Assembly (NCBI GenBank): GCA_965240325.2
Contig: OZ251251.1
Location: 186,001-250,000, forward strand
DNA: 64,000 nt
From: Rebecca billardiae RCC1528
Lineage: Eukaryota > Haptophyta
Reading direction: 5' to 3'
The translations under genes were made by a program, and so were the position numbers. Under the pieces are notes generated by a model. The model had not been told where the DNA came from, did not search any database, and saw only the letters and a list, made by a program, of their open reading frames with translations. This document shows positions 32,314-44,141 of the stretch, piece after piece. Position 1 is the stretch's first letter; each line of letters starts with the position of its first letter.

Positions 32314-33116
32314 CGCCAACGAGTACCGACTTGGGCCGTTGACGGCATGTGCATGGCATCTGCCCTTATTGCTCCTGCCGCGCACCATCCCTTACAGCTG
32401 CATTCTCCGGAGGAGCACGCATGCCAAGCTGTCGCAAGCATTACACCACTGAGACAGGCCATTGCTGCTCAATTTGAAATACCTAGTTGCGCGCGGAATA
32501 CTCACAATACCGGACCGCATGCGGCCGCTGCCGTTCTTCCTGCCGCCGCGAAGTGGCCCCACTAATGAAAGGTGCGATGCGACGCTACCGTGGAGATGGT
32601 GAAGCGTTGAGAGAGCGGCATCATCTCGCACAAACGCTTGGTGGCTTCAGTCAGTACTCGCTCACCGAGCACAACCTCGTGCCAGCCGCGCGTTCGGCGC
32701 AAGCGACGAGCCGCACTCAGCTCGGGCCCCGGGTGTGCCAACAAGCCGCACAGCGGTGCACGCGTACTGCATCACACGCAGGCAACACGGTCATTCAAGC
32801 GCACTGATGGGACGTCCATAGCCCATATCATCCCGTAGGCATGTCCCAGCCGGTGCTGACGCGCATATTGCCACGCACACGGCGGGCAAGTGGCCGCCCG
32901 AGCGCACGGGGGCACGGCTGCCATCGCGCCCCGCCCGCGCGGCCCCAGCGGACCAACTTCTTGTGTTTCGTCACCTCCCGGACTTTCCGCCCTGAACTAT
33001 CTTGCAACAGCCGGGCGGTTCGCCGCCACCGGTGGCTTCGTCAGCGGCTCTCTCAGTTGCTCGTCGCTCGCCAGTCGCGCGCGGGCCGTCGGAAACTCAG
33101 CGCCGGGCGGTCGGCC
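32314..33116. other. Intergenic region upstream of the PGAP1-like gene
   Basis: About 800 bases of more balanced composition than the flanking genes. The frame of the next gene is open back to 32841, but that stretch shows no domain. No RNA gene or repeat is recognised. Confidence 0.45.
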
Positions 33117-34610
33117 ATGCTGGGGCCGGCGGCGAAGGCGGCGCCCCGCGCCGCGCGGCGCTGGGCGCCGGGCGCGAGCGCGACGCTCGCGCTCGGCTGC
33201 GCGCTGCTCACGGCGCACGCGCTCCTCCTCTGCCGCCGCGTCCGGCTCGACGCCGCCGAGCGCGCCGCCGCCGCGCCGGGCGGCTGCGCGCACCTCCCAT
33301 CCCACCCTGTGGCCTACGTGACGGACGCGCCGCCGGGCGCGCGGTACCGGCTGCTGCGGCTGGAGGAGGGCGGCTCGGCGTCGCGCCAGCCGCAGCGCGC
33401 GCTCGGCGCCGCCGCCGTCCTGTTCGTCCCCGGCCACCGCGGCGACTGGACGCACGCGCGCGCGCTGCCGGCCGCGTATGCACAGCTCCGGGCGGCCGCC
33501 GCCGCGGCCGGCGGCGGCGGCGGCGGCGCGGCGGCGGTGCCGCCGCTCTCCTTCTACGCGCTCGACTTTGCCGCCACCGAGTCCGCCTTCCACGGCGCCA
33601 TCGCGGAGGAGCAGGTGTGCGCGCGCGCCCGCGGCCGCGGCCACGACCGCGGCCGCGGCGGCCGACGACACCGCAACCCGCGGCGGCGGCGGCGAGTGTG
33701 GCCGCCTGGGGCTAGGGTTGGGGCTAGGGTTGGGGTGCGCCCCCCGGCCGGTGCCAGCGCGAGGGGCTCGGCACCGGCGCACGGCTGCGGCGGGCGGCCG
33801 AGCGCGCTGAACCCGCCGCCCGTCCACTCGGCCCGCCGCCCAACCCTAACCCTAACCCTAACCCTAACCCTCCCCCGCGCGGCGCGGCTGCAGGCGCGCG
33901 CTGTGTCGCACGCCCTCGAGCGGCTGCTGGCGCGCCACCAGTCGCAGCTCGTGCGCGCGCAGGCGGCGGCGGAGGCGGCGGCGGAGGCGCAGGCGCGGGC
34001 CAACGCCACGGGCGGCGGCGGCGGCGGCGGCGGCGCGGAGCGCGGCGGCGGCAGGGACGGCGGCCGCGTCGGCCCCGCCGCCGTGCCACCGGCGCCGCCG
34101 CCGCGCGCCGTCGCGCCGCTCTGTGTCTTCGTCGTCGGCCAAGGCATGGGCGGCGCGGTCGCGCTGCGCGCGCTGGCACACACCGCGCCGCCGCCCGGGC
34201 TGTTCGCTAGCGCGGCGCCGCCGGCGCGCTCGCGCCGGCCTCGGCCGGACGGCGGCGGCGGCGGCTCGCGGCGCGGCGCCGAGCTCGGCGCGCCGGCTCT
34301 TGCGGGTGCCGCGCCGCCCTGGGGCAATGCCACCGCGCACGGCGACGCACTGCGCCGCGCCGCCGCCGCGCCGCCGCCGCGCCGCCGCGCGCGCCGCGCG
34401 CCGCCGCCGCGCCGCCGCCGGCTCCTGCTGCGCCTCATCACGGTCGACGCGCCGCTCACAGCGCACCCGCTCGGCGGCGGCGGGCGCGCGCTGGGTAACT
34501 TTTACGAGAGCGCGCGGCAGGCGCTGGCGAGGCTGCAGCGCGCGCCGAGCGCCGCGGCGCGCGCCAGCGCCGCCCGGGCCGGCGGCTGGGCAGCCGGCGG
34601 CCGGCCGGCC

Positions 34611-34641
<31 letters not shown>

Positions 34642-34976
34642 GGACAGCGGCGGGCGCGGACGACGACGACGACGGCGGCGCTGACGATGACGCCGCCGCC
34701 GCCGACGACGACGACGACGACGCCGACGACGACGAGGCGGAGCGCGGCTTCGACGGATCGGCGGGCGCGTGGGCGGCGTGGGCGGCGCGCGCGCTCGACC
34801 GCGCGGCGGACGCGGCCGCGGCGCGCGCATGGGCCACTCTCGCCGGCGGCGGCGGCGAGGGCGGCGGCGGCGGCGGCGAGGGCGTGCGGGCGCGCGGCGA
34901 CGCGCCGGGTGGCGGCGGCGTTACGGACGGCGGCGCGCTCGCCGCCGCCGCCGCCGCGGCCTCGTCGGGCGACGAC

Positions 34977-35007
<31 letters not shown>

Positions 35008-36132
35008 AGTTGGAGGCGGCGGCGGAGCAGAGCGAAGCTGCGAGCGCCGCCGCCGCGGTCGAGTGGCTCTGGGCGACGCACACCTGGCTCGGCACCGCCT
35101 CCGTCTCACTCGCCGCCATCTCGACCGGTTGGGCGGACGAGGTGGCGGCGGTCGCGCCGGCGGCGCGGAGCGGCGGCGGCGGCGGGGTTGGCAGCGGCGG
35201 CGGCGGCGGTGGTGCCGACGGCGCGCCGCGCGCGCGCGCCGCCGACGCCGCCCACGCCGAGGCTGGCGGCGGCTGGTGGGCGCGCGGCGGCGTGCTCGGC
35301 GGCGGCACGCGCGCGCCGCCGCCACTTGCCCTCGGCGCCGGCGCCGGCCGCGCGTGCGCGTGCGGCCGGCGCGGCGGCGCGGGCCGAGCGTGCCACGGCA
35401 GTGCCGGCCTGCAGCTGTGGCCAACCGCCGCCGAGATTGCAATCTCGCCCGCCGCCGCCGACGCCGGCGGCAGCGGCGCTGACGACGACGACGGGGGCGG
35501 CGGCGGCGGCCGCCGCCGCCGCGCCGCGCTCGGCCCCGCCGCGGCGCGGCTCTGCGGCCGCGCAGAGTTTGCGCAGCTCGCGCCCACGCACGGGCTCGCG
35601 CCGGCCGCGCCGCTGCGGTGCGCCGCTCTGGCGCTCGAGATCGTATCTCACGCGGCCCAGATTGTATCTCACGCGGGCGCGGCGGCGCAGGCGGCGGCGA
35701 GCGCGGCGGCGGCGGGGTCGGAGGAGGGAGCGGAGCCGTCCGCCGCCGAGATTGCAATCTCGCCCGCCGCCGCGTGCGCCGACGGCTGCGCAGGCTCTCT
35801 CGCCGCGCAGCTCGCCGCAGGACGCTGGCTCGGCGGCGGCGGCGGCGGCAGCGGCGGCGGCGCGGGCGCGAGCGCGCGCGCGCGCACCGCGCTCGCTCGC
35901 GCCGCCGCGGCGCTCGGCGGCGGCGGCGGCGACGGCGCGGGCTCGGTGCACGCCACGCCTTACGGCGCCGTGCTCGGCGCGCAGTACGACCACCACGCTG
36001 GCCCCAACCCCAACCCCAACCCTAACCCTAACCCTAACAACGCGCCCGGCCAGCCCGCCGCTGCTGCCGCGGCGACAGGCGGCGGCGCGGCGCGCGCCGC
36101 GGTCCGCGGCCAGCCCGTGCCGGGCGGCGGTG

Positions 36133-36163
<31 letters not shown>

Positions 36164-36768
36164 CGGCGTGAGCGGCGGCGGCTTCGAGTGGGTGGCGCCG
36201 GGCGGCGGAGGCGGCGCCGCGCGGCCGGCCGCGCGAGGAGCGGACGGCGCCGACGGCGGCGGCGGCGCGCCCGCCGACGCCGAGCCCACCGACGCGCACG
36301 TCGCCGCGGCGGCGCGCGCCGTGCGCTGGGCGGCGGTGTCGCATTCGTTCCTGGGAGCGCTGCTAGCGCCGGGCCAGCGCGGCGGTGGCGTCGGCGGCGA
36401 TGGCGGCGATGGCGGCGATGGCGGCGGTGGCGGCGGTGACGCCGGCGGTGCACGCGCGGAGGAGGACGACGACCGGGCCGAAATCGCATGGCTGCTTGCT
36501 CTGTGCGCGCCCGCCGCGCCGCTGCTTGCACTCGCCATTACTCTGGCTGTGGCGGCGGACGCGGCGGCGGGCGCGGAGGCGGCGGAGGCGGCGGAGGCGG
36601 CGCGCGGCGCGGCGCTGCCGCTGCCCTTCGTCGCGCCGCACGCGCGCGGCGGCGGCGCGGGCGGCGGGCACTCGGCGCCCGCCGCGCCGCGCCCGCCGCA
36701 GCAGGTATGCGTCGTCAGCGGCGGCGGCGGAAGCGGCGGCGGCGGCGCGGAGCGCGTTGGCTTGCCCT

Positions 36769-36809
<41 letters not shown>

Positions 36810-37391
36810 TCGCGCAGCGGCGTGGCGCGCACGCTCTTCCCGACGCAGCCGCCGCCGCCGCCGCCCACGCCCAACCACCCGGCGACCTTGCCGCCGCCGC
36901 CGCCGCCCGCCGCCGCGGCCGAACTCCCGGTGTCGGATGCGGCGGCGCGCGGCGGCGGCCGCGGCGGCGCGGCGCAGCCTCAGCAGCACGCGTGCCGCCG
37001 CCGGTCATACCCCACGCCGCCGCTCACGCCGCCGCGGTGCGCTGGTGGCGGCGCCGCCGGCTGTGGCGCCGCCGACGGCGGCGGGGCGAGCGGCGGCGGC
37101 GGTGCCGGCGGCGCGCGCGCGCGCCGCGCGCCGCCGCGCGCGCCGGGCGGCGGCGCCGCCGCGCCGCCCGCGACGCCGCCGCCGGCCGCCGGCCGCGGCG
37201 CCGACGCCGCCGCGGCGGCCGAGGGCGCGGCGGCGCTGGCGAGCGTGCGCGCCGCGCTCGCGAGGCTGCACGCGCTCGCGCCGCCGCTGCTGCCCGCGCG
37301 CACGGCGCAGCGCGCCCTCTGTGTCGTCGTCTGCGCGGCGGTAGCCGCCGTCCGCGTCGGCGCCGCGCGCCGCGCGCTCGCGGCCGCGCCG

Positions 37392-37442
<51 letters not shown>

Positions 37443-38191
37443 GGCGGTGGCGGTGGCGGTGGCGCGCTCGCCGCGGCGCTGCGCGCGCAGCTCGACGCGG
37501 CGTGCGCCGACGCCGCGGCCGCGGGCCGCGCCGCGCACGCCACCCTACTCGTAGTCGCCGCCGCCGTCGCCGCGCAAGCGGCCGCCGCGTGCGCCGTGCG
37601 CGCCGCGTGCGCCGCGTGCGCCGCCGCGCACGCCGCGGCGCCGCACGCGCGGCGCGCGGCGAGCCGCGCGCTCACGCCGCCCGGCGGCGGCGGCTGGCCC
37701 TCGCCGCAGCCCACGCCCGCGCGCGCCGGCGGCGCGCTGCTCGACCCCGCCGCCGCCGCCGGCGGAAGCTTCGGCCGAAGCTTCGCCGAGCATTCGGACG
37801 ACGACTATGGCGGCGGCTCGGCGAATACGGACAATTACCCGTCGGGCGGCGCTTCGTATAAGAACGCGTTCTCGACGACGTTCCTGTACTCGCTGCGGCG
37901 CTCGCGCGCGATGCGCGCCGTGGGCGCGCTGCCGATGGTCGCGCAGGTCACCAGCGCCGCCGCCGCGCTCGGGCGAGCCCTCAGGTGAGCGCCGCCGCCG
38001 CCGCCGCCGCGCCACCGCGCCGCCGCGCCGCCGCGCCGCCGCGCCGCCGCGCGGCTCACGCGCGCGTGCGCGCGCCCGCGGCGTGCGCGCGCGCCGCGCA
38101 GCCTGCAGTGGCTGCGCATCCGCACGCGCCACCGCCGGCGGCACAAGCGGCAGAAATCCGACGGCCCCGTCGGCGGCTTTGGCGGCGGCAC

Positions 38192-38242
<51 letters not shown>

Positions 38243-39007
38243 GGAGGAGGGCGCGGGCGGCGGCGGCGCGGCGCACGCGGGCGCGCACGGCGGCGGCGGT
38301 GGCGGCGGCGGCGGCGGCGGCGGAGGCGTGTCGCTCGCCGAGCTGCGCCAGCTGCGCGCGTCGCTGGGCTGCGACACCAAGTCCGGGAGCAAGTCCGGGA
38401 GCAAGTCCGGGAGCAAGTCCGGGAGCAAGTCCGGGAGCAAGCCCAAGGGCGGCGCCGAGCGCGGCGCCGGCGCGGAGCGCGGCGCCAAGGCGGGCGCGGG
38501 CGGCGGCGCCGACGACGGCGGCGGCGGCACTGGCGCCGCCGCCAGCCCCGGCGAGACCGCCGCCGCCGCCGCCGCCGCGGCCGGCGGCGGCGGCGGCGGC
38601 GGCGGCGCGTCGGCGCGCGCCGCCGCCGCCACCGCTGCCGCCGCGGGCGCGGGCGCGCACGCCGCCACGCTCACGACCGTTCTCAAGTCACCGGCGCGGC
38701 CGGCGGCGCGGCCGTGGTGCGTGGGCGAGGGCGGCGGCTGCGTCTCCGCGCCGCCGCCCCTCGCGATCGACGCCGCATGGGGCGCCGACGCCGCGCTCGG
38801 CGGCGGCGCCGCCGCCGCCGCCGACGGCGGCGGCGGCGGCGGCGGCGGCGCGGCGCCGCGCAGTCTGATGCGCGCGCGCGCCGCGTCGGGCGGCGGCGCG
38901 GCCGTGGCGGCGCTCGGCGAGCGGCGGCGCACGTCCCCACCTGTGCTCGCGTCGCCGCGCGCGCCGCGCACACAGCACACCGCGTGGGGCGCGGACGCCG
39001 GCGGCGC

Positions 39008-39039
<32 letters not shown>

Positions 39040-40506
39040 GCGGCGGCGACGGCGGCGGCGGCGGCGACGACCACGGCGTGCCGGCCGTGCCGCGCGACGC
39101 GCGGCCGCCGGCGCCGACCGCGACGGCCTCGCTCGAGGCGCTGGTCTCGCCGGCGCGCGTGCCGCCGCCCACGCACGGCGAGTCGCCGCCGCCGACGCTC
39201 CCGGCCGCCGCCGCCGCTGCTGCGGGCGCGGACGGCGGCGGCGGCGGCGGCGGCCGGCGCGCGTCGCCTGGCGGCGGCGGCGGCGTCGGCGGCGGCGGCA
39301 GCGGCGGCGCGGCCACGACGGGCGCGCGGCACGCGGCGGCGCGACGGCGCGACGGGCGCGCCGCGCCGCGCCTCCCGCCCGCCGTCGCGCGCGCCGTCAC
39401 ATTCGACGACGGCGGCGACGGCGGCGGCGCGAGCGGCGGCGGCGCCGCCGACGGCGCCGCCGCGCGCGCCGCGGGCGTCGTGCGCGTGCGCGCGGGCGCG
39501 CGCTACGCTGGCGGCAACATCCGCGTGGCTGGCCGCGGCTGCGCGGGCACGCTCGGCAGCGGCGGCGAGCGCCGCGGCAGCGGCGGTGGCGCGGACGGCG
39601 CGGGCGGCAGCGCCGCGCGCGCCGGCGGCGCGGGCGGCCGCGGCGCGCCGCCCGGCGGCCGCGCCGGCGCCGGCGCGGCGCTGTGGCGCGGCGCGCGCGC
39701 GCTCGCTGGCTCTGCGCGCGCGCGGCGCGGCGCGCGCGCGCTCGCCGCGGCCGCGGCCGCGCTGACGTTCCCGCCGCTGATGCTCGCCGCCGCGGCGGCG
39801 CGCGCCGTGCACGCACGCGGCGCGGCCGAGGCCGCAGCCACCGCCGCCGCAGAGGCGGAGGCGGCGGCGGCCGCCGCCGCCGCCGCCGCGCCGCGCGGCG
39901 GCGGCGGCGGCGGCGCGGACGGCGGCGGCGGTAGCGGCGGCGGTGGCGGAGCCGCGGGGCGCACGCTGCTGCAGCTCGAGGAGGGCGGCGGGCGCGGCGA
40001 GGGCGGCGCCGCCGCCGGCTGCGCCATCGGGGCCCCGCACGACTCGCAGCGCGCGCCGCCGGCCGGCGCCGCGCCTGCCGCCGCCACCGCCGCCGAGCGC
40101 GCGCGCGCCGCCGAGGCAATGGCTGCGGTGACGGTGGCGGTGTGTGTCCTGTGCCTCACGCACGCGCACGCGACGGCGCTGGCGTGGGCGCGCGCGCGCG
40201 CGCTCGGCGCGCCGCTCGCGGCCGCGCTGCTCGCGCCGGCGCCCCTCTCCGCGCTCGGGCGCGCGCTCGGCTCCGTCGGCGCGTGGGCGCGCGGCGGCGC
40301 GCGCGCCGGCCGCGCCGCCGCGTCGCCGTGGCCTGCGATGGCGGACGCGGCGGCCGCCGCCGCGGCGGCGCCGGGCTGGGCGATCGCGCTCGAGCGGAAT
40401 TGCATGCCGCTGGACGAGGCGTGCGCGCTGGCGCTGCTGCTTGGCGCCGTGCTCGTGCGCGCGGAGGAGGCGCGCGCGCCGAGCGCGCGCGCCGACGCGG
40501 ACGCGC

Positions 40507-40537
<31 letters not shown>

Positions 40538-40829
40538 CGGAGGCGGCGGCGGCGGCGCGGACGCGCGCGCGCGCCTCCGCGCGCCGAGCGGCGCGCGCGC
40601 GACGCCGACGCACCCGCTCTCGCGCGCGGCGTGCTGGGGCGGCGGCGCGGCGTGCGTGGGCGCGTGCGCGTGCGTGCCCGCGTGGCAGCACCTCGCGCTG
40701 GCCGCACTCATCCTCACCCTCGCCCTCGTGTGTACAGCCGCGCCCGCCGGCGCGCGCCGGCCGCGGCGCGGCGGCGCGCGCCGCTCGCGCTGGCTGCCGC
40801 TGCCGCGGCCGGCGCCGCACCGCGCCTGA
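33117..40829 (+). CDS. Giant PGAP1-like alpha/beta-hydrolase membrane protein, 3 exons
   Basis: Exons 33117-33614, 33894-37984 and 38102-40829 join in phase to give about 2,438 residues. An N-terminal membrane segment (LALGCALLTAHALLLC) is followed by a PGAP1/Bst1-type hydrolase region: VLFVPGHRGDWTHARAL, SFYALDFAATES, then across the intron ARAVSHALERLLARH, CVFVVGQGMGGAVAL, LLLRLITVDAP, and further on TASVSLAAISTGWADEVA and AAVSHSFLGALL. PGAP1 removes the inositol acyl chain from GPI anchors in the ER. Here the GHSMGG nucleophile motif reads GQGMGG, so the catalytic Ser is Gly. The C-terminal half has several hydrophobic segments (WLLALCAPAAPLLALAIT, ATLLVVAAAVAAQ, AVTVAVCVLCLTHAH, HLALAALILTLALVC), as in PGAP1. 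More than half of the length is poly-Gly, poly-Ala and poly-Asp insertion. Further small introns inside exons 2 and 3 cannot be excluded. Confidence 0.72.
33615..33893 (+). other. Intron with facing telomere-type repeats (PGAP1-like intron 1)
   Basis: This intron is 279 bases long, a multiple of three without a stop in the gene's frame. At about 33708-33736 it carries GGGCTAGGGTTGGGG, the G-rich telomere-type strand. At about 33840-33873 it has five copies of CCCTAA, ending 20 bases before the acceptor GGCTGCAG. The two tracts are in opposite orientation and could pair. Confidence 0.8.
36001..36039 (+). repeat. Telomere-type repeat inside coding sequence
   Basis: CCCCAA units grade into CCCTAA units in the middle of exon 2 of the PGAP1-like gene. 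They are read as an alternating Pro-Asn run (about six PN pairs). No pair of splice sites that preserves frame was found around it, so it is treated as exonic. Confidence 0.7.
38379..38438 (+). repeat. Five 12-bp tandem repeats encoding KSGS
   Basis: AAGTCCGGGAGC is repeated five times without change in exon 3 of the PGAP1-like gene, encoding five Lys-Ser-Gly-Ser units. The exact identity indicates recent expansion. Confidence 0.9.
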
Positions 40830-41865
40830 GCCGCGGAAGCACGCCCACTGCACAAAACGGCGTGGGCGCGTGGGCGCGTGCCGTGCGCAGCCGCCCCGGG
40901 GCGCGAGGCTCCGTGCCGCGTCGGGCGGGGCGTGCGCTCGCCGACGGCGACGCTGAGCGGCAGACAGACCGGACCGGGCCACGCTGACTAAGACGATATA
41001 TCGCGATGACTAATATTAATAAGCGTCTGTCCAGTGTCGGGCGGCTTGACGGCGGCGCGGTCCCCGTCAAGCGCTCGTCGTCGTCAGGGTTCGCTGCGCC
41101 GCCCGCGAACCGTAAATATTATATATATATATTAATAATAATAATAACTGAAATAATGATATATATATATATATACATTGGCGGCCGCACCCGGTCCGCA
41201 CCGGATCGGACAGCCTGGTCGGATCGACGTGACCCGCCGATCGCCGGGCGGCCGGCCCGGGTCCGGATGACCGAACCGCACTGTCAAGAACTCAGGCGGT
41301 GTCAGAACTAGAACGGCTGAGAAGGCGCTTGCGCCTGCGTGCCGTGCGGGCGGCCGGCCGTGGCGACGCACAACCTGAGCCTATAACTATAAGGGCAAGG
41401 CGGCGCGGCATGGCTCACACTTGGCGCGCACATCGGGCCATCGTCGGCATCAGTGGCTGCGGCTAAATGTCACGGCCCGACGGTCGTCAGGCCCAGGGAC
41501 GCGCGACGCCGCCGCCGCGGCGTCGCCTGCCGCCCGCGCGGCGCGGCCCCGGCGGGGCCCACGAGCAAGCGACGCGCGGTATGGCAGCTCATATCGGGTG
41601 CCGCCGTGTCTGCTCCGACCCAGGCAGCACCTCGATCGTGCGCGCCCGTGGGCCGCCGCCGGCGCCATCCGACCGCGCCGCGCCCGTTCGTTCGCGCGCT
41701 TGACGACGGCAGGTTCCGAGCGGGTCCGGAGCGATCCGGGGACAAGCCGTGTGAAAGAAAGCAGCTGGAGGAGCCACCGCCGCCATCGCCCTCGCCGTCG
41801 GGCCCGCCACCCATCGGCCATCGCCGCCGGCTCTCGGCGCGGCCGGCGCGCGCAGCGGTGTCGCG
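40830..41865. other. Intergenic region with an AT-rich island
   Basis: Downstream of the PGAP1-like gene. An AT-rich island lies at about 41112-41176 (ATATATATAT and TAATAATAATAA words) in otherwise GC-rich sequence. CCGGATCGGACAG-type words follow. The frame of the next gene's neighbourhood is open from 41421, but there is no domain before the ATG at 41866. Confidence 0.5.
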
Positions 41866-44107
41866 ATGCGCGCCTCCACGCGCGCGTACTGCCTGGTGAT
41901 CGCCGCGGGCTGCGTCATGCTGCTCCTGCTCCAGCACCAGCTGCTCAGCGCCTCGCACCCGCCCGCGCTCGCCGGCGCGGGCGGCGCGGCGGCCGCCGCG
42001 CCGTACGCCGACGGCGGCGCGCCGTGGATCGGCGACGCGCCGTTCGCGCGCGCGGGGTTCGCGGGCGGGCTAGAGGGGGCGTCGGGTCCGGCGCTCGTGC
42101 GCACGGCCGACGGCGCCGCCGGCGCCTCGCCGCCCTCCGCCGCGGCGGCGGCGGCGGCGGCGGGCGGCGCGGCGGGCGGCGCCGACGCCGACGGCGGCGG
42201 CGCGGCCGAGGCGCTCGCGCGCGCGGCGCTGGCGGGCGCGCTGCGCGCGGCGTCGTCCGAGGTGTCCGCCGAGCCGCACCCCGACGCCGCGCTCGGCGGC
42301 GACCTGTACGACGAGCCCGTCCTGCTGCGCGAGGCGGACGCGGTCGCGCTCCGGCGCGCGGACGGGCGGCGCGAGATTATTTTAATTCCGACGTCTTATT
42401 CGTACGGGCACTACACGCTCAACCTGCTGCTGAACCTGAAGCGGCTGGGGTACTGGCACGCGCTGCTGCTCGGCGCGGACCGCGACGCGTGCGCCAACGC
42501 GACGGGGTACTCGCCCGTCCCGTCTCGCTGCGTGTGGGACGGGCGCTGGTGGCGGGACAAGCCGTTCATACAGTGCGCGCACTGCACTGCGCCGCACACT
42601 CACACTCACACTCACACTGTACGCACTGGGTGGGCGGGACAAGCCGTTCATACAGTGCGCGCACTGCACTGCGCCGCACACTCACACTCACACTCACACT
42701 GTACGCACTGGGTGGGCGGGACAAGCCGTTCATACAGTGCGCGCACTGCACTGCGCCGCACACTCACACTCACACTCACACTGTACGCACTGGGTGGGCG
42801 GGACAAGCCGTTCATACAGTGCGCGCACTGCACTGCGCCGCACACTCACACTCACACTCACACTGTACGCACTGGGTGGGCGGGACAAGCCGTTCATACA
42901 GTGCGCGCACTGCACTGCGCCGCACACTCACACTCACACTCACACTGTACGCACTGGGTGGGCGGGACAAGCCGTTCATACAGTGCGCGCACGGCACTGC
43001 ACTGCACTGTACTGCGCACACTGCACGCACTGCGCGCGCACACGCACACCGCGAGCACGGCACACGCTGTGCGGGCACTGTGCACGCACTGCGCACACTG
43101 GGCGCACGGTGCACGCACGCACTGCACTGCGTGTGTACTGTGTGTGCGTGCACACACCGCGCACACACGGCACACGCGGCTCGCGGCCGCGCTCAACGCG
43201 CGCTTCGCCCGTCACCCCTCGCTAACCCTAACCCTAACCCTAACCCTCGCACCCCCGACACCTGCGCCCGGGCGGTCGGCCGCAGGCGCGCGGAGCCCTT
43301 CGCGTCCTTCTGCACGCGCGCGCGCGACTGCCTGACGAACCCTTCGGAGCCGCAGGCGTCGTACCGGCTCTGGCTCTCGCGCTGGGTGGCGAACGCGCGC
43401 CTCGTCGCCGCGGGGTATAACACCCTCATGCTCGACGTCGACTTTGGGCTCGCGGACGACCCGTACGAATTTCTGCACGCGCCGCCCTTTAATCGCTTTA
43501 ATTTGATGTTCCACTCGGAGGCGTTCGGCGACGCGAAGGGGAATGTGCAGTGCGGCTTCGTGTACGTGCAGGGCGCGCGCAAGGGCGGCGGCGCCGCCAC
43601 CGCCGTCGCGGGCTACGCCGATCGCATCTTCCGGTGCGCAGCAGTGCGGCGCGCTATTTTATGTCATTTCTTTGGCGATGCGCCAAGCGCCAAACCGGCG
43701 TGCTGCGCCGCGTGCACGCGCGGCGCGTGCGCGGTGCCGTCGCGCATGCTCACCCTTCGTCCGCCGCCCCGCCGCCGCCGCCACCGCCGCCACGCGCCCC
43801 GCTCTGTGCCGCCGCCGCGTCACGACTCTGCGTAACGGCCGCCGTAACGGCCATGTAACAGCTTTCTGGACACGCGCGCGGAGGAGGCGGCCGAGGCGGC
43901 GGCGATTGGCGAGGCCGCCGCCGCGGCGGCCGCGGCCAACGGCTCGGCGGCGTCGTCGCGCCTGATGTCGCGCGTCGCGCGCGAGGCGTACTTTGTCTTT
44001 GACCAGGTGCACATGGTCGATGTTGTGCAGTCGCAGATTAACGGCCGCTCGACGTTTAAATCGGCGCGCTCCTATTTCGCCGACGTGTCGCGCGAGACGT
44101 TCGAGCG

Positions 44108-44141
<34 letters not shown>

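Noticed and set aside
35984-36053. A 70-base intron around the exonic telomere-type tract in the PGAP1-like gene
   Set aside because: A GT...AG pair exists, but its removal would shift the reading frame of a long conserved exon.
38683-40982. 764-codon minus-strand frame antisense to the PGAP1-like gene
   Set aside because: Arg/Ala-only composition mirrors the GGC/GCC repeats of the plus-strand gene; no domains.
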